From positions 1 to 39,748 of the forward strand of contig CAIUMM010000137.1 in the NCBI GenBank assembly GCA_903900265.1: a DNA stretch of 39,748 nucleotides, written 5' to 3'. Shown in pieces: positions 1 to 7,246 of this stretch; the first letter of the stretch is position 1; each line of letters starts with the position of its first letter. The DNA is from an uncultured Pseudomonadota bacterium. Its GTDB lineage: Bacteria > Myxococcota_A > UBA796 > SXON01. The notes under the pieces were generated by a model. That model worked only from the letters and a program-made list of their open reading frames with translations, ran no database searches and had not been told where the DNA came from. A program made the position numbers and the translations under genes.

Positions 1-1
1 C

Positions 2-505
2 TTCGATGTCAACACCACCGTGAGCCCCCAGTCGGTGCGTCCCGCGCCGAACGTGGCTCGGCCGCCGAACGTGGTCTCGCCGCCGGTTGTACCCGCCCCG
101 GAGCCCTACAACGACCTCTGGGATGCGCCCGATTTCAGCGCAGCGGCGGTGGGACTAACTGGCCGCCCCGTCGCAGAAGATCGTGCTCCCCTCCCGGATG
201 TCGGCGACGATTTTTCCTACCTGGACTCGGACCTACAGGTTGAGCCCCCTCCATCGGCAGGAGACCCTACGTGGTCAGGCGCGGCGGGCGTCACCAACAG
301 CACCGAGCGCGCCCATGAAAAGGGCCCCGGAAAATGGACGGAGACGGGCCGCACCGCCGAAGAGCTCGCGAGTCATCTGCCGGTCGGTCCGAGCCGCCCG
401 CTGCGCCTCGATGATGCCTCCTCAAGCATAGGAACGGGCTGGGTTGTAGCCGGGATCGTCGGGCTGCTGGTGATCGCGCTGCTCGTCGCGTTCTGGCCGG
501 CGTGA
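2..505 (+). CDS. C-terminal part of a membrane-anchored protein of unknown function (partial at left edge)
   Basis: The frame is open from base 2 and the first in-frame candidate start is a GTG at 20, so this is probably the 3' end of a longer gene. The visible part (about 168 residues) begins with a Pro/Val-rich, low-complexity stretch with repeated PPNV-like units. An acidic region follows (around residues 30-75 counted from the GTG), then a Ser/Gly/Thr-rich linker. It ends with one hydrophobic segment of about 18 residues (GWVVAGIVGLLVIALLVAF) placed two residues before the stop. That arrangement suggests a C-terminal anchor with the bulk of the protein on one side of the membrane. No catalytic motif is visible and the missing N-terminal part would decide the function. 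It is followed 62 nt later by the fused monooxygenase gene. Confidence 0.6.
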   Translation, partial: FDVNTTVSPQSVRPAPNVARPPNVVSPPVVPAPEPYNDLWDAPDFSAAAVGLTGRPVAEDRAPLPDVGDDFSYLDSDLQVEPPPSAGDPTWSGAAGVTNSTERAHEKGPGKWTETGRTAEELASHLPVGPSRPLRLDDASSSIGTGWVVAGIVGLLVIALLVAFWPA

Positions 506-567
506 TGCCGGTTTGAGGGGCGCACGGGACCGACGAGCCGGTTAGCCACGACGCCTCTGGTGGTGCG

Positions 568-2856
568 ATGCGCGTTGAGATTATCGGTGGTGGGCCGGCC
601 GGGCTTTACTTTGGCATCCTCCTCAAATTGCGAGATCCTCAGCATGAGGTTCGCATCTGGGAGCGCAACGCCACCGGCGAGACCTTTGGCTGGGGCGTGG
701 TTTTCTCCGCGCAGACCTTAGGTCATTTTGATGAGGCGGATCCGGTGACGGCCGCGGAGATCCGGGAAAACTTCGCGTGGTGGGACGACATCGACGTATT
801 CGTACGCGATGAGCACGTCCGCTCCTCCGGGCACGAGTTCTGCGGACTCGCCCGGGTGACGCTGCTGGAGATTCTGGTTCGCCGAGCGACACAGCTTGGC
901 TGTGTCATCGCCGACGGCACGGACGTCGATGACGCGACCTTTGACCAGCTCCGGTCGACCTCTGACCTCGTCGTCGCGGCGGATGGCGTGAACAGTCGCA
1001 TCCGCGCGCGGTTCTCCGACGTGTTCCAGCCCGTGGTCGACCCCCGGCGGTGTCGGTTCACCTGGCTGGGCACCGACGTGCGACTGCCTGCGTTCACCTT
1101 CCTTTTTGAGGAGAACGAGCACGGGCTCTTTCAGGTCCACGCCTACCCCTTCGTCGCCGAGGGCGCCGACCCGATCAACGGGGCGCGGAGCACGTTTATC
1201 GTTGAATGCACCGAGGAAGTATGGCGTCGCGCCGGTCTGGACACCGCCAGTGAGCAAGCGGTGTTGGCGTATCTGCACGCGCTCTTCGGCCGTCACCTGC
1301 ACGGTGGCAAGCTGCTGACCAATCGCAGCCTTTGGCGTTCATTTCCCAATGTTCGGTGCGGCCGCTGGGCGTTCGAGAACGTGGTGCTGGTCGGTGACGC
1401 GGTGCACACCGCCCACTTTTCGATCGGATCCGGTACGAAGTTGGCGATGGAAGACGTCATTGCCCTCGATGCGGCGCTGGCGGGAACCAGCGATGTCCCG
1501 GCGGCGCTGCAGCAGTATGAGCAGACGCGTCGGCCCGAGGTGGAGCGTCTGCAGACCAGCGCCCAGACCAGCCTCGAGTGGTTTGAGCACTCCGCTCGAT
1601 ACATGCAACACAGTGTCAATCGGCTCACTTTTGGTCTGATGACGCGCTCCAAGCGCATCACCTGGGACGAGCTGAAGAAGCGCGATCCCACGTTTGTTCA
1701 AGCGGTGCGCGACGAGTGGTGCGCCGAGCACGGCGTTTCGCCGCGGGATCCGATTCACACTCCGCTGCAGCTGCGGGGAGTGACGCTCCCGAACCGGATC
1801 GTTGTCTCGCCCATGTGTCAGTACTCGGCGGACGACGGGGTGCCGAACGATTGGCACTTGGTGCACCTCGGTAGCCGACTTTTGGGCGGCGCAGGCTTGG
1901 TTTTCACCGAGGCGACCGCGGTGAGCCCCGAGGGCAGGATTACGCCGGGCTGCACAGGCCTTTGGAACGAGGAGCAAGCCGACGCATGGCGACGCATCGT
2001 CCGCTTTGCTCACCAGCAGTGTGCGGCCCGCGGCGAAGATGGGGTCACCCGCCCCGCTATCGGCGTGCAGCTCGGGCACGCAGGCCGGAAAGCATCCTGC
2101 GCGCTGCCATGGGTACGCAACGGGGCCCCGCTCATGGAAGCCGAAGGTCCGTGGCAGGTCTGGGGTCCGATGGCCGAGCCCTACGACGACGCCTCGCCCA
2201 CGCCGCACGCAATGACCCGCGCCGACATGCTGAAGGTGTGCGACGATTTTGTGGCGGCGGCGACCCGCGCCGCAGCCGTTGGCTTTGACGTGCTCGAGCT
2301 GCATTGCGCCCATGGCTATTTGTTGAACACGTTTTTGAGCGCCCTCACCAATCGTCGCGAGGACGCTTGGGGTGGGAGCCTCGAAAATCGCATGCGCTTT
2401 CCGCTCGAGGTCGTTGCTGCCGTTCGCGCCGTTTGGCCTGCGGATCGTCCGCTCGCGGTTCGCATCTCCGCGACCGAATGGACGCCGGGCGGCATGACCG
2501 ACGCGGAGCGGACGGTGCTGGTGCGGGCGTTGACCGACGCCGGCGTCGATCTGATCGACTGCTCGGCGGGGGGCGTCGTCCCGCAGCAGCGGCCGGTGTA
2601 CGGTCGGATGTTTCAGGTCCCTTTCGCCGATCAGGTGCGGAACGAAGGCAACGTCCGTTCGATGGCGGTGGGCAATATCCAGACTGCGGATCAAGCGAAC
2701 ACGATCCTCGCGGCCGGGCGCGCCGATCTGGTGGCGATGGCCCGCGGCCACCTCGCTGACCCGTACTTTGGCCTGCACGCAGCCGGTTCAAGCGGTTTTG
2801 ACGCGCCGTGGCCGGTTCAGTATCGGGCAGCTGCGCCGCGCGTGAGGAAGGGGTGA
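568..2856 (+). CDS. Fused FAD-dependent monooxygenase / Old Yellow Enzyme-type reductase (salicylyl-CoA 5-hydroxylase or 2-aminobenzoyl-CoA monooxygenase/reductase type)
   Basis: 762 residues in two enzyme halves. The N-terminal half (about 1-385) is a class A flavin monooxygenase: the ADP-binding motif GGGPAGLYFG lies at residues 7-16 and the second FAD motif GDAVHTAHFSIGSG near 275. The C-terminal half (about 395-750) is an Old Yellow Enzyme-type TIM barrel starting IHTPLQLRGVTLPNRIVVSP, with the HCAHGYLLNTFLS segment and the NRREDAWGGS loop typical of NADH:flavin oxidoreductases. This fusion and length match the family in which the first half hydroxylates an aromatic acyl-CoA and the second reduces the product (2-aminobenzoyl-CoA monooxygenase/reductase) and the family annotated as salicylyl-CoA 5-hydroxylase/oxidoreductase. 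The exact substrate cannot be read from sequence. No aryl-CoA ligase or ring-cleavage gene lies nearby. Its stop overlaps the priA start by four bases. No clear ribosome site precedes the ATG. Confidence 0.85.
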   Translation: MRVEIIGGGPAGLYFGILLKLRDPQHEVRIWERNATGETFGWGVVFSAQTLGHFDEADPVTAAEIRENFAWWDDIDVFVRDEHVRSSGHEFCGLARVTLLEILVRRATQLGCVIADGTDVDDATFDQLRSTSDLVVAADGVNSRIRARFSDVFQPVVDPRRCRFTWLGTDVRLPAFTFLFEENEHGLFQVHAYPFVAEGADPINGARSTFIVECTEEVWRRAGLDTASEQAVLAYLHALFGRHLHGGKLLTNRSLWRSFPNVRCGRWAFENVVLVGDAVHTAHFSIGSGTKLAMEDVIALDAALAGTSDVPAALQQYEQTRRPEVERLQTSAQTSLEWFEHSARYMQHSVNRLTFGLMTRSKRITWDELKKRDPTFVQAVRDEWCAEHGVSPRDPIHTPLQLRGVTLPNRIVVSPMCQYSADDGVPNDWHLVHLGSRLLGGAGLVFTEATAVSPEGRITPGCTGLWNEEQADAWRRIVRFAHQQCAARGEDGVTRPAIGVQLGHAGRKASCALPWVRNGAPLMEAEGPWQVWGPMAEPYDDASPTPHAMTRADMLKVCDDFVAAATRAAAVGFDVLELHCAHGYLLNTFLSALTNRREDAWGGSLENRMRFPLEVVAAVRAVWPADRPLAVRISATEWTPGGMTDAERTVLVRALTDAGVDLIDCSAGGVVPQQRPVYGRMFQVPFADQVRNEGNVRSMAVGNIQTADQANTILAAGRADLVAMARGHLADPYFGLHAAGSSGFDAPWPVQYRAAAPRVRKG

Positions 2857-5240
2857 GCGCTCCGGCTCCGGTGTACCTCAAGGTCGCGGTGCCGTTGCCG
2901 GTTCATGCGCTATATACCTACGCTTCGGACGAAGAACTGCCGCCAGGCACCGCGGTGGTCGTTCCCTACCGCACCCGGGAGCTCGTTGGATGGGTGGTAG
3001 AGACCTGCGGGCCGCCACCGGTCGCGGCGAAACACATCCTTCGTGTGTTGGAGGACGAGCCGGCTTTCACCCCGGAGCAGCTGGCACTCTATAGGTGGAT
3101 GGCGGAGTATTATCTTGCTCCGCTCGGGGAGGTCATCGCGTCGGCGACTCCTTCCGACACACGCTCCCGCACACGCCACGTGTACAACCCCACCGACGCG
3201 GGGATCGAAGCGATCGCTGGAGAGCCGCCAGTCGGCGGGCTTGGGCAGGTGTTGCGGGAGATTGTGGCGCGGCCGGGGATCACCCGCTCCGCGCTCGAGC
3301 GCAAGCTCAGCGCCGAGATGGAGGACGTGCCCCGCGGCATCGCTGCGCTGTTGACGGCCGGCTTGATTCGGGCAGACGATGTGGTGGTCGCGCCCCGACG
3401 CGACCTTGAAGTTTGGGTGGTGGCGGTTGAAGGTGCCGACGGTAGGGTCCTCGCGACCCGCTCGGTGCGTGCGCGGGAGACCTTGGCGCAGCTGGTCGCC
3501 AGCGGGCCGATGCGCTTGAGCGAGCTCCCCAACGAGACGGTGCGTAGGCTGGAGGCGCTGGGCGCGGTGCGGCGAGAGGAGCGCCCCAAGGGGCAGCGGC
3601 CGAAGGGGGCTCCCCGCACTCAGGCTCCGCGGTTGAACGCGGAGCAGGTAGCGGCCATCGAGCAGGTTTTTCCTCCTGAGGGAGAGGTGGTGCCGCGCCC
3701 TTGGCTGTTGCACGGGGTAACCGGTGCAGGGAAAACCGAAGTGTACCTTGCGCTTGCGGCGCAGGTAGTGACGCTCGGGCAACAGGTGCTGGTCTTGGTC
3801 CCCGAGATCGCGCTCACGCCGCAGCTGACGGCGCGCTTTGACGACCGCTTTCCGGGCGAGGTCGCGGTTCTCCACTCCGCGCTGACCGGCGCGGAGCGTC
3901 TGCGAGAGTGGCGAAAGATTCGTTCGGGTGCAGTAAAGGTCGCGGTCGGTGCCCGAAGCGCGGTCTTCGCGCCCTTTGTGGATCTGGGCTTGATCGTCGT
4001 CGATGAAGAGCACGACGACTCCTACAAGCAGGAGGACGGCGTTCGATACCACGCTCGCGACGTCGCGGTGGTCCGCGCGAAGCGTCTCGGGTGTCCTGTG
4101 GTGCTCGGATCCGCGACGCCCAGCTTGGAGACATGGACGAACGCCCGATCCAACCGATACGGGCTGCTCACCCTGCGTCACCGTGCGACCGCGCGCCCCG
4201 TCCCCCAGCCCACCGTTGTCGACATGCGCTTGGAGCGCCCGCCTCGGGGGCGTGCGCCGCTACTATCGGCGGTCGTTCGCGATGCGATACAAGCGGCGCT
4301 GGACGCGGGCGGAAAGGCGATTCTGCTCTACAATCGTCGTGGGTACGCGACTTTTGTTGAGTGTCCGGGCTGCGGTCAGGCCTACGATTGCCCAAGCTGC
4401 GGTGTGTCGATGGTGTATCACCAGGGGGCCGGTCGCCTTGATTGCCACTACTGCGGATTTCACAGGAAGTTCCAGCGCGATTGTCCAAAGTGCGGCACCG
4501 CGCTGGAGATCCTCGGCCAAGGCACGGAGCGGGTGGAAGAGGTCGTGTCTGCGGCGTTCCCCGGCATCCCGATCGCCCGTATGGACGCAGACACCACCTC
4601 GGAGCGTGGGAGTCACGCGGAGATCCTTGAGCGATTCCGGAGCGGCGACGCCCGACTTTTGGTCGGCACGCAGATCGTCGCGAAGGGGCACGACTTTCCG
4701 GACGTCCATGTCGCGGCGGTCTTGGGGTGCGATCACATTCTTGGGATGCCGGACTTTCGGTCCGCAGAGCGATGCTTCTCGCTGGTGACGCAGCTTTGCG
4801 GTCGCGCGGGCCGGGGCGAGGTTCCCGGGCAGGTGTTCTTGCAGACGGCGCATCCGGAGCACCCGGTGTTCTCCTGCATCGGCGACATGACGGCGTTCTC
4901 GCAGCATGAGGAGCGCATACGCAGGATGTTGCGGTACCCTCCGTTCTCGCGACTGGTGCTGCTCCGCTGCGAGGGCGTTGAGCGAGATGCCACGCTGCAA
5001 GCAGGTCAAACGTTGGCGGATTTGCTTCAAAAGCAGGCGGAAGGTTTCGCGGGCGTCGACGTGTTGGGCCCCGCGTTCGCCGCGCTCCCGAAGCTCGTCG
5101 GCCGCTTTCGCGTTCAAGTGGTCCTGCGCGGCCGCGAGATCGGTCCGTTTCGTAAGTTCCTCAACGAGCACCACACGACCTGGACTCCGGGTCGGGGCGT
5201 GCGATTGGTGGTGGATGTCGACCCACGCGGCGTCGCGTAA
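2853..5240 (+). CDS. priA: Primosomal protein N' (PriA), replication restart helicase
   Basis: PriA recognises stalled or collapsed replication forks and reloads the replicative helicase. The product is 795 residues, somewhat longer than E. coli PriA (732). In order it shows: an N-terminal DNA-binding domain (VAVPLPVHALYTYASDE), a superfamily 2 helicase core with Walker A GVTGAGKTEVYL near residue 290 and a DEEH box (VVDEEHDDSYKQ) near 382, the zinc-binding cysteine cluster (CPGCG, CPSCG, CHYCG, CPKCG) around residues 505-550, helicase motif VI LCGRAGRG, and the C-terminal domain. I chose the GTG at 2853 because it overlaps the preceding stop as GTGA, has a GAGGAAG-like site just upstream, and gives a PriA-like N-terminus. 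The in-frame start at 2808 would overlap the oxygenase by 49 nt. The overlap implies translational coupling to the oxygenase, although the two functions are unrelated. Confidence 0.95.
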   Translation: MSAPAPVYLKVAVPLPVHALYTYASDEELPPGTAVVVPYRTRELVGWVVETCGPPPVAAKHILRVLEDEPAFTPEQLALYRWMAEYYLAPLGEVIASATPSDTRSRTRHVYNPTDAGIEAIAGEPPVGGLGQVLREIVARPGITRSALERKLSAEMEDVPRGIAALLTAGLIRADDVVVAPRRDLEVWVVAVEGADGRVLATRSVRARETLAQLVASGPMRLSELPNETVRRLEALGAVRREERPKGQRPKGAPRTQAPRLNAEQVAAIEQVFPPEGEVVPRPWLLHGVTGAGKTEVYLALAAQVVTLGQQVLVLVPEIALTPQLTARFDDRFPGEVAVLHSALTGAERLREWRKIRSGAVKVAVGARSAVFAPFVDLGLIVVDEEHDDSYKQEDGVRYHARDVAVVRAKRLGCPVVLGSATPSLETWTNARSNRYGLLTLRHRATARPVPQPTVVDMRLERPPRGRAPLLSAVVRDAIQAALDAGGKAILLYNRRGYATFVECPGCGQAYDCPSCGVSMVYHQGAGRLDCHYCGFHRKFQRDCPKCGTALEILGQGTERVEEVVSAAFPGIPIARMDADTTSERGSHAEILERFRSGDARLLVGTQIVAKGHDFPDVHVAAVLGCDHILGMPDFRSAERCFSLVTQLCGRAGRGEVPGQVFLQTAHPEHPVFSCIGDMTAFSQHEERIRRMLRYPPFSRLVLLRCEGVERDATLQAGQTLADLLQKQAEGFAGVDVLGPAFAALPKLVGRFRVQVVLRGREIGPFRKFLNEHHTTWTPGRGVRLVVDVDPRGVA

Positions 5241-5265
5241 GGTAAGCGCAGGGTAGAAGGCCTCC

Positions 5266-6168
5266 ATGCTGACCGAGCTTCCGCCGCGTCCTCTTCATGC
5301 GTTAGGTCCGAATGGCGCCGCCGCCGGTCCGTCGGTCGAGACCGTCGGCCTGACCCGCGACCGTTTGGGTGACCTTTACCACACCTTGCTCACGACCTCC
5401 TGGCCGCGGTTGATCGGCCTGCTCGCGGTAGGTTGGGTGGCTACGAACGTGCTCTTTGCCGTGCTGTTCGTGCTGGGCGGCGACAGCATCTTGAACGCTG
5501 AGCCGGGCTCCGTCCGGGACGCCTTCTTCTTCTCGGTTCAGACCTCGGCGACCATCGGCTACGGCGGGATGATGCCCAAGACGACCTACGGGCATCTGCT
5601 GGTGACCGCGATCTCGTTCGTGTCCATCTTGCAAAACGCCATGGCGACGGGGTTGATGTTCGCAAAGTTCGCCCGTCCGAGCGCTCGAATCCTATTTTCT
5701 GAGCGCCCGGTGATCTTCCATCGGGATGGCGTCAACCTGCTCTCGTTCCGGCTCGCGAACGGGCGCCAGAATCAGGTCGTAGAAGGCAAGGTCAAGCTGG
5801 CCGTCGCTCGAAACCAACGCATGTCCGACGGGGAGCGCATGCGTCGCATCGTGGACTTGCAGCTGGTTCGTAGCGAATCCCCGGTTTTCACCCTGACCTT
5901 TCTGGCCCAACACGTCATCGACGAGCAGAGCCCGCTCTGGGGCGAGACCCCGGAGAGCCTCGCCGCAAGCGAGGCGCAGCTCATCATCACGTTCACGGGC
6001 ATCGACGAGAGCTTCAGCTCCACGATCCACGCGCGGCACACCTACAGCTGGCGGCATCTGGCCTGGGGATACCGGTACGCCGACATCATCTCGATGAGCT
6101 CGGACAGCGTTCGGTTGATCAACTTCGGGGTGTTCCATGATTTGGAGGAGAGCTCCTGGCTCGGTTGA
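5266..6168 (+). CDS. Inward-rectifier type potassium channel (KirBac family)
   Basis: 300 residues with KirBac architecture. An N-terminal slide-helix region ends at TSWPRL (about 44-49). TM1 covers about residues 49-71 (LIGLLAVGWVATNVLFAVLFVL), followed by a pore helix and the selectivity filter TIGYGGM at residues 96-102. TM2 covers about 110-135 (HLLVTAISFVSILQNAMATGL). The rest is the immunoglobulin-like cytoplasmic domain, with the family sequence FHRDGVNLLSFRLANGRQNQVVEGKV. The channel should assemble as a tetramer in the inner membrane and conduct K+ with control from the cytoplasmic domain. The filter ends GYGGM, where many KirBac channels have GYGD or GYGE. The gene starts 25 nt after priA and is probably cotranscribed with it. 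Confidence 0.93.
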   Translation: MLTELPPRPLHALGPNGAAAGPSVETVGLTRDRLGDLYHTLLTTSWPRLIGLLAVGWVATNVLFAVLFVLGGDSILNAEPGSVRDAFFFSVQTSATIGYGGMMPKTTYGHLLVTAISFVSILQNAMATGLMFAKFARPSARILFSERPVIFHRDGVNLLSFRLANGRQNQVVEGKVKLAVARNQRMSDGERMRRIVDLQLVRSESPVFTLTFLAQHVIDEQSPLWGETPESLAASEAQLIITFTGIDESFSSTIHARHTYSWRHLAWGYRYADIISMSSDSVRLINFGVFHDLEESSWLG

Positions 6169-6213
6169 GGCGCGTTGCTTGGGGCGGGGCTACGGGAGTT
6201 TGTAGATTTTTTG

Positions 6214-6240
6214 AGACACCTGCGAATTGCACGGGTGTCT
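6214..6240 (+). other. Intergenic hairpin preceded by a T-tract, between the K+ channel and DUF1292 genes
   Basis: Arms AGACACC (6214-6220) and GGTGTCT (6234-6240) are perfectly complementary, and the stem can extend by a G-U and a G-C pair around a loop containing AATTG. A run of six T lies immediately upstream (6207-6212) rather than downstream, so it does not have standard rho-independent terminator layout for + strand transcription. It lies 45 nt after the channel stop and 42 nt before the next ATG. It could be a transcript 3' end, a leader structure for the DUF1292 gene, or a protein-binding inverted repeat. Confidence 0.4.
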
Positions 6241-6282
6241 GACCGGCGGACCGGATACCGCGCCCTCCCCTCAGAGGTTCAC

Positions 6283-6744
6283 ATGGCCAAGAAAGACGAC
6301 AAGATCACCATGATTCCGCCGGTCACCGCAGGGCTCGATGAGAGCACCCTCAACGAAGAATTTGAGGACGAAGGCGAAGACGAAGAATGGGATGACGAAG
6401 GCGAAGAAGGCGACGACACCGTCGTTCTGGTCGACGCCGACGGCAACGAGCGTGAGTTCGTGTTCCTCGCCGTGGTCGAGATGGACGACGAGGGCAGCTT
6501 CGCCGCCTTGACCCCCGTAGAAGAGGACGACGCCGCGGACAACACCGAGGTCTTCCTGTTCCACTACGAAGAAGACGAAGACGGCGGTGAGAGCTTCTCC
6601 CCGATCGAAGACGAAGATCTCTTCGCGCGCGTGCAAGTCGCCGCCGAGAAGATGTTCTCCGAGATGGACGAGGAAGAAGACGAAGGCGCCGAGCACGACC
6701 ACGCCGGCCACTCCCACGACCACGGTCACGACAAGGACTCGTAG
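6283..6744 (+). CDS. DUF1292-like acidic protein with His-rich C-terminal tail
   Basis: 153 residues from the ATG at 6283, chosen because CAGAGG sits 5-6 nt upstream and the usual family N-terminus follows; the frame continues upstream to 6175 but without family-like sequence. The centre (DTVVLVDADGNEREFVFLAVVEMDDEGSFAALTP ending at EVFLFHY, described here in pieces) matches the small beta-rich DUF1292 domain: a 'DxxGNExEF' strand followed by an aliphatic strand, then 'YxxLTP'-like and 'FHYxED' elements. Flanks are extremely acidic (Glu/Asp runs around residues 24-45 and 95-140). The tail HDHAGHSHDHGHD is rich in histidine and could bind divalent metal; that is an inference. DUF1292 proteins have no established function. 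The stop is followed 3 nt later by the next gene, so translation is probably coupled. Confidence 0.8.
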   Translation: MAKKDDKITMIPPVTAGLDESTLNEEFEDEGEDEEWDDEGEEGDDTVVLVDADGNEREFVFLAVVEMDDEGSFAALTPVEEDDAADNTEVFLFHYEEDEDGGESFSPIEDEDLFARVQVAAEKMFSEMDEEEDEGAEHDHAGHSHDHGHDKDS

Positions 6745-6747
6745 TCG

Positions 6748-7212
6748 ATGGCCTACACCTGGCTGCTCGCGTTGCATTCGCTTTGGCGATGGGTGGTTGT
6801 TGCCGCCGTCGTTGGGCGTTTGGCGCGGGCAGTCGGGTATAGGTCCGAGGCCTACACCGCGACAGACAAGCGGTTGGGCCTCGCAGCGATGATCGCCCTC
6901 GATGTCCAGCTCCTGCTTGGCTTTGGTCTGTATGCGGGGCCTTCGCCGGCTACCGCTGCGGCCTTCGCGGACGTAGGGGCGGCCATGAAGGATGCCTCGC
7001 TGCGCTTCTGGTTGGTCGAGCACACGTCGATGATGACCCTCGCGGTGGTCTTCGGCCATGTTGCCAACATCCGGGTGCGCAGATTGACCGAAGATGCCGC
7101 GAAGCACCGTGCTGCGGCAATTTTCTTCGGTCTTGCTGTGCTTTGCATCGCCTTGGCGATGCCGTGGCCGTTCCGAGCGGTGATCGGACGCCCTTGGTTC
7201 CCGGGGCTTTAG
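6748..7212 (+). CDS. Conserved four-helix integral membrane protein of unknown function
   Basis: 154 residues with about four hydrophobic segments: residues 3-28 (LLALHSLWRWVVVAAVVGRL), 46-66 (MIALDVQLLLGFGLY), 92-112 (EHTSMMTLAVVFGHVANI) and 123-142 (AAIFFGLAVLCIALAMPWPF). It resembles a small family of uncharacterised membrane proteins that begin with an 'LHSxxRW' motif and carry a 'FWxVEHxxMM' motif in the third helix; some databases call them cytochrome b-like. Histidines in helices 1 and 3 (H10, about H93 and H105) could be heme or metal ligands, but nothing in the sequence proves it. It starts 3 nt after the DUF1292 stop, suggesting one transcript, and ends 25 nt before the secreted TldD-like gene. 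Confidence 0.75.
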   Translation: MAYTWLLALHSLWRWVVVAAVVGRLARAVGYRSEAYTATDKRLGLAAMIALDVQLLLGFGLYAGPSPATAAAFADVGAAMKDASLRFWLVEHTSMMTLAVVFGHVANIRVRRLTEDAAKHRAAAIFFGLAVLCIALAMPWPFRAVIGRPWFPGL

Positions 7213-7230
7213 GTCGCGGACGGGCTACGT

Positions 7231-7246
7231 CAGGAGCATGCTCCTG
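7231..7246. promoter_or_regulatory. Perfect 16-bp palindrome covering the ribosome site and start codon of the TldD-like gene
   Basis: CAGGAGCATGCTCCTG reads the same on both strands. The AGGAG ribosome-binding sequence (7232-7236) and the ATG (7238-7240) are both inside it. In mRNA the arms CAGGAG and CTCCTG can pair around a CATG loop, hiding the ribosome site; as DNA it could be an operator for a dimeric regulator. The ribosome site is only 1 nt from the ATG, which is tighter than usual. Confidence 0.55.

Noticed and set aside
1339..2778. Long minus-strand frame opposite the fused oxygenase
   Set aside because: Low-complexity translation, no signals, and the + strand has clear enzyme motifs.
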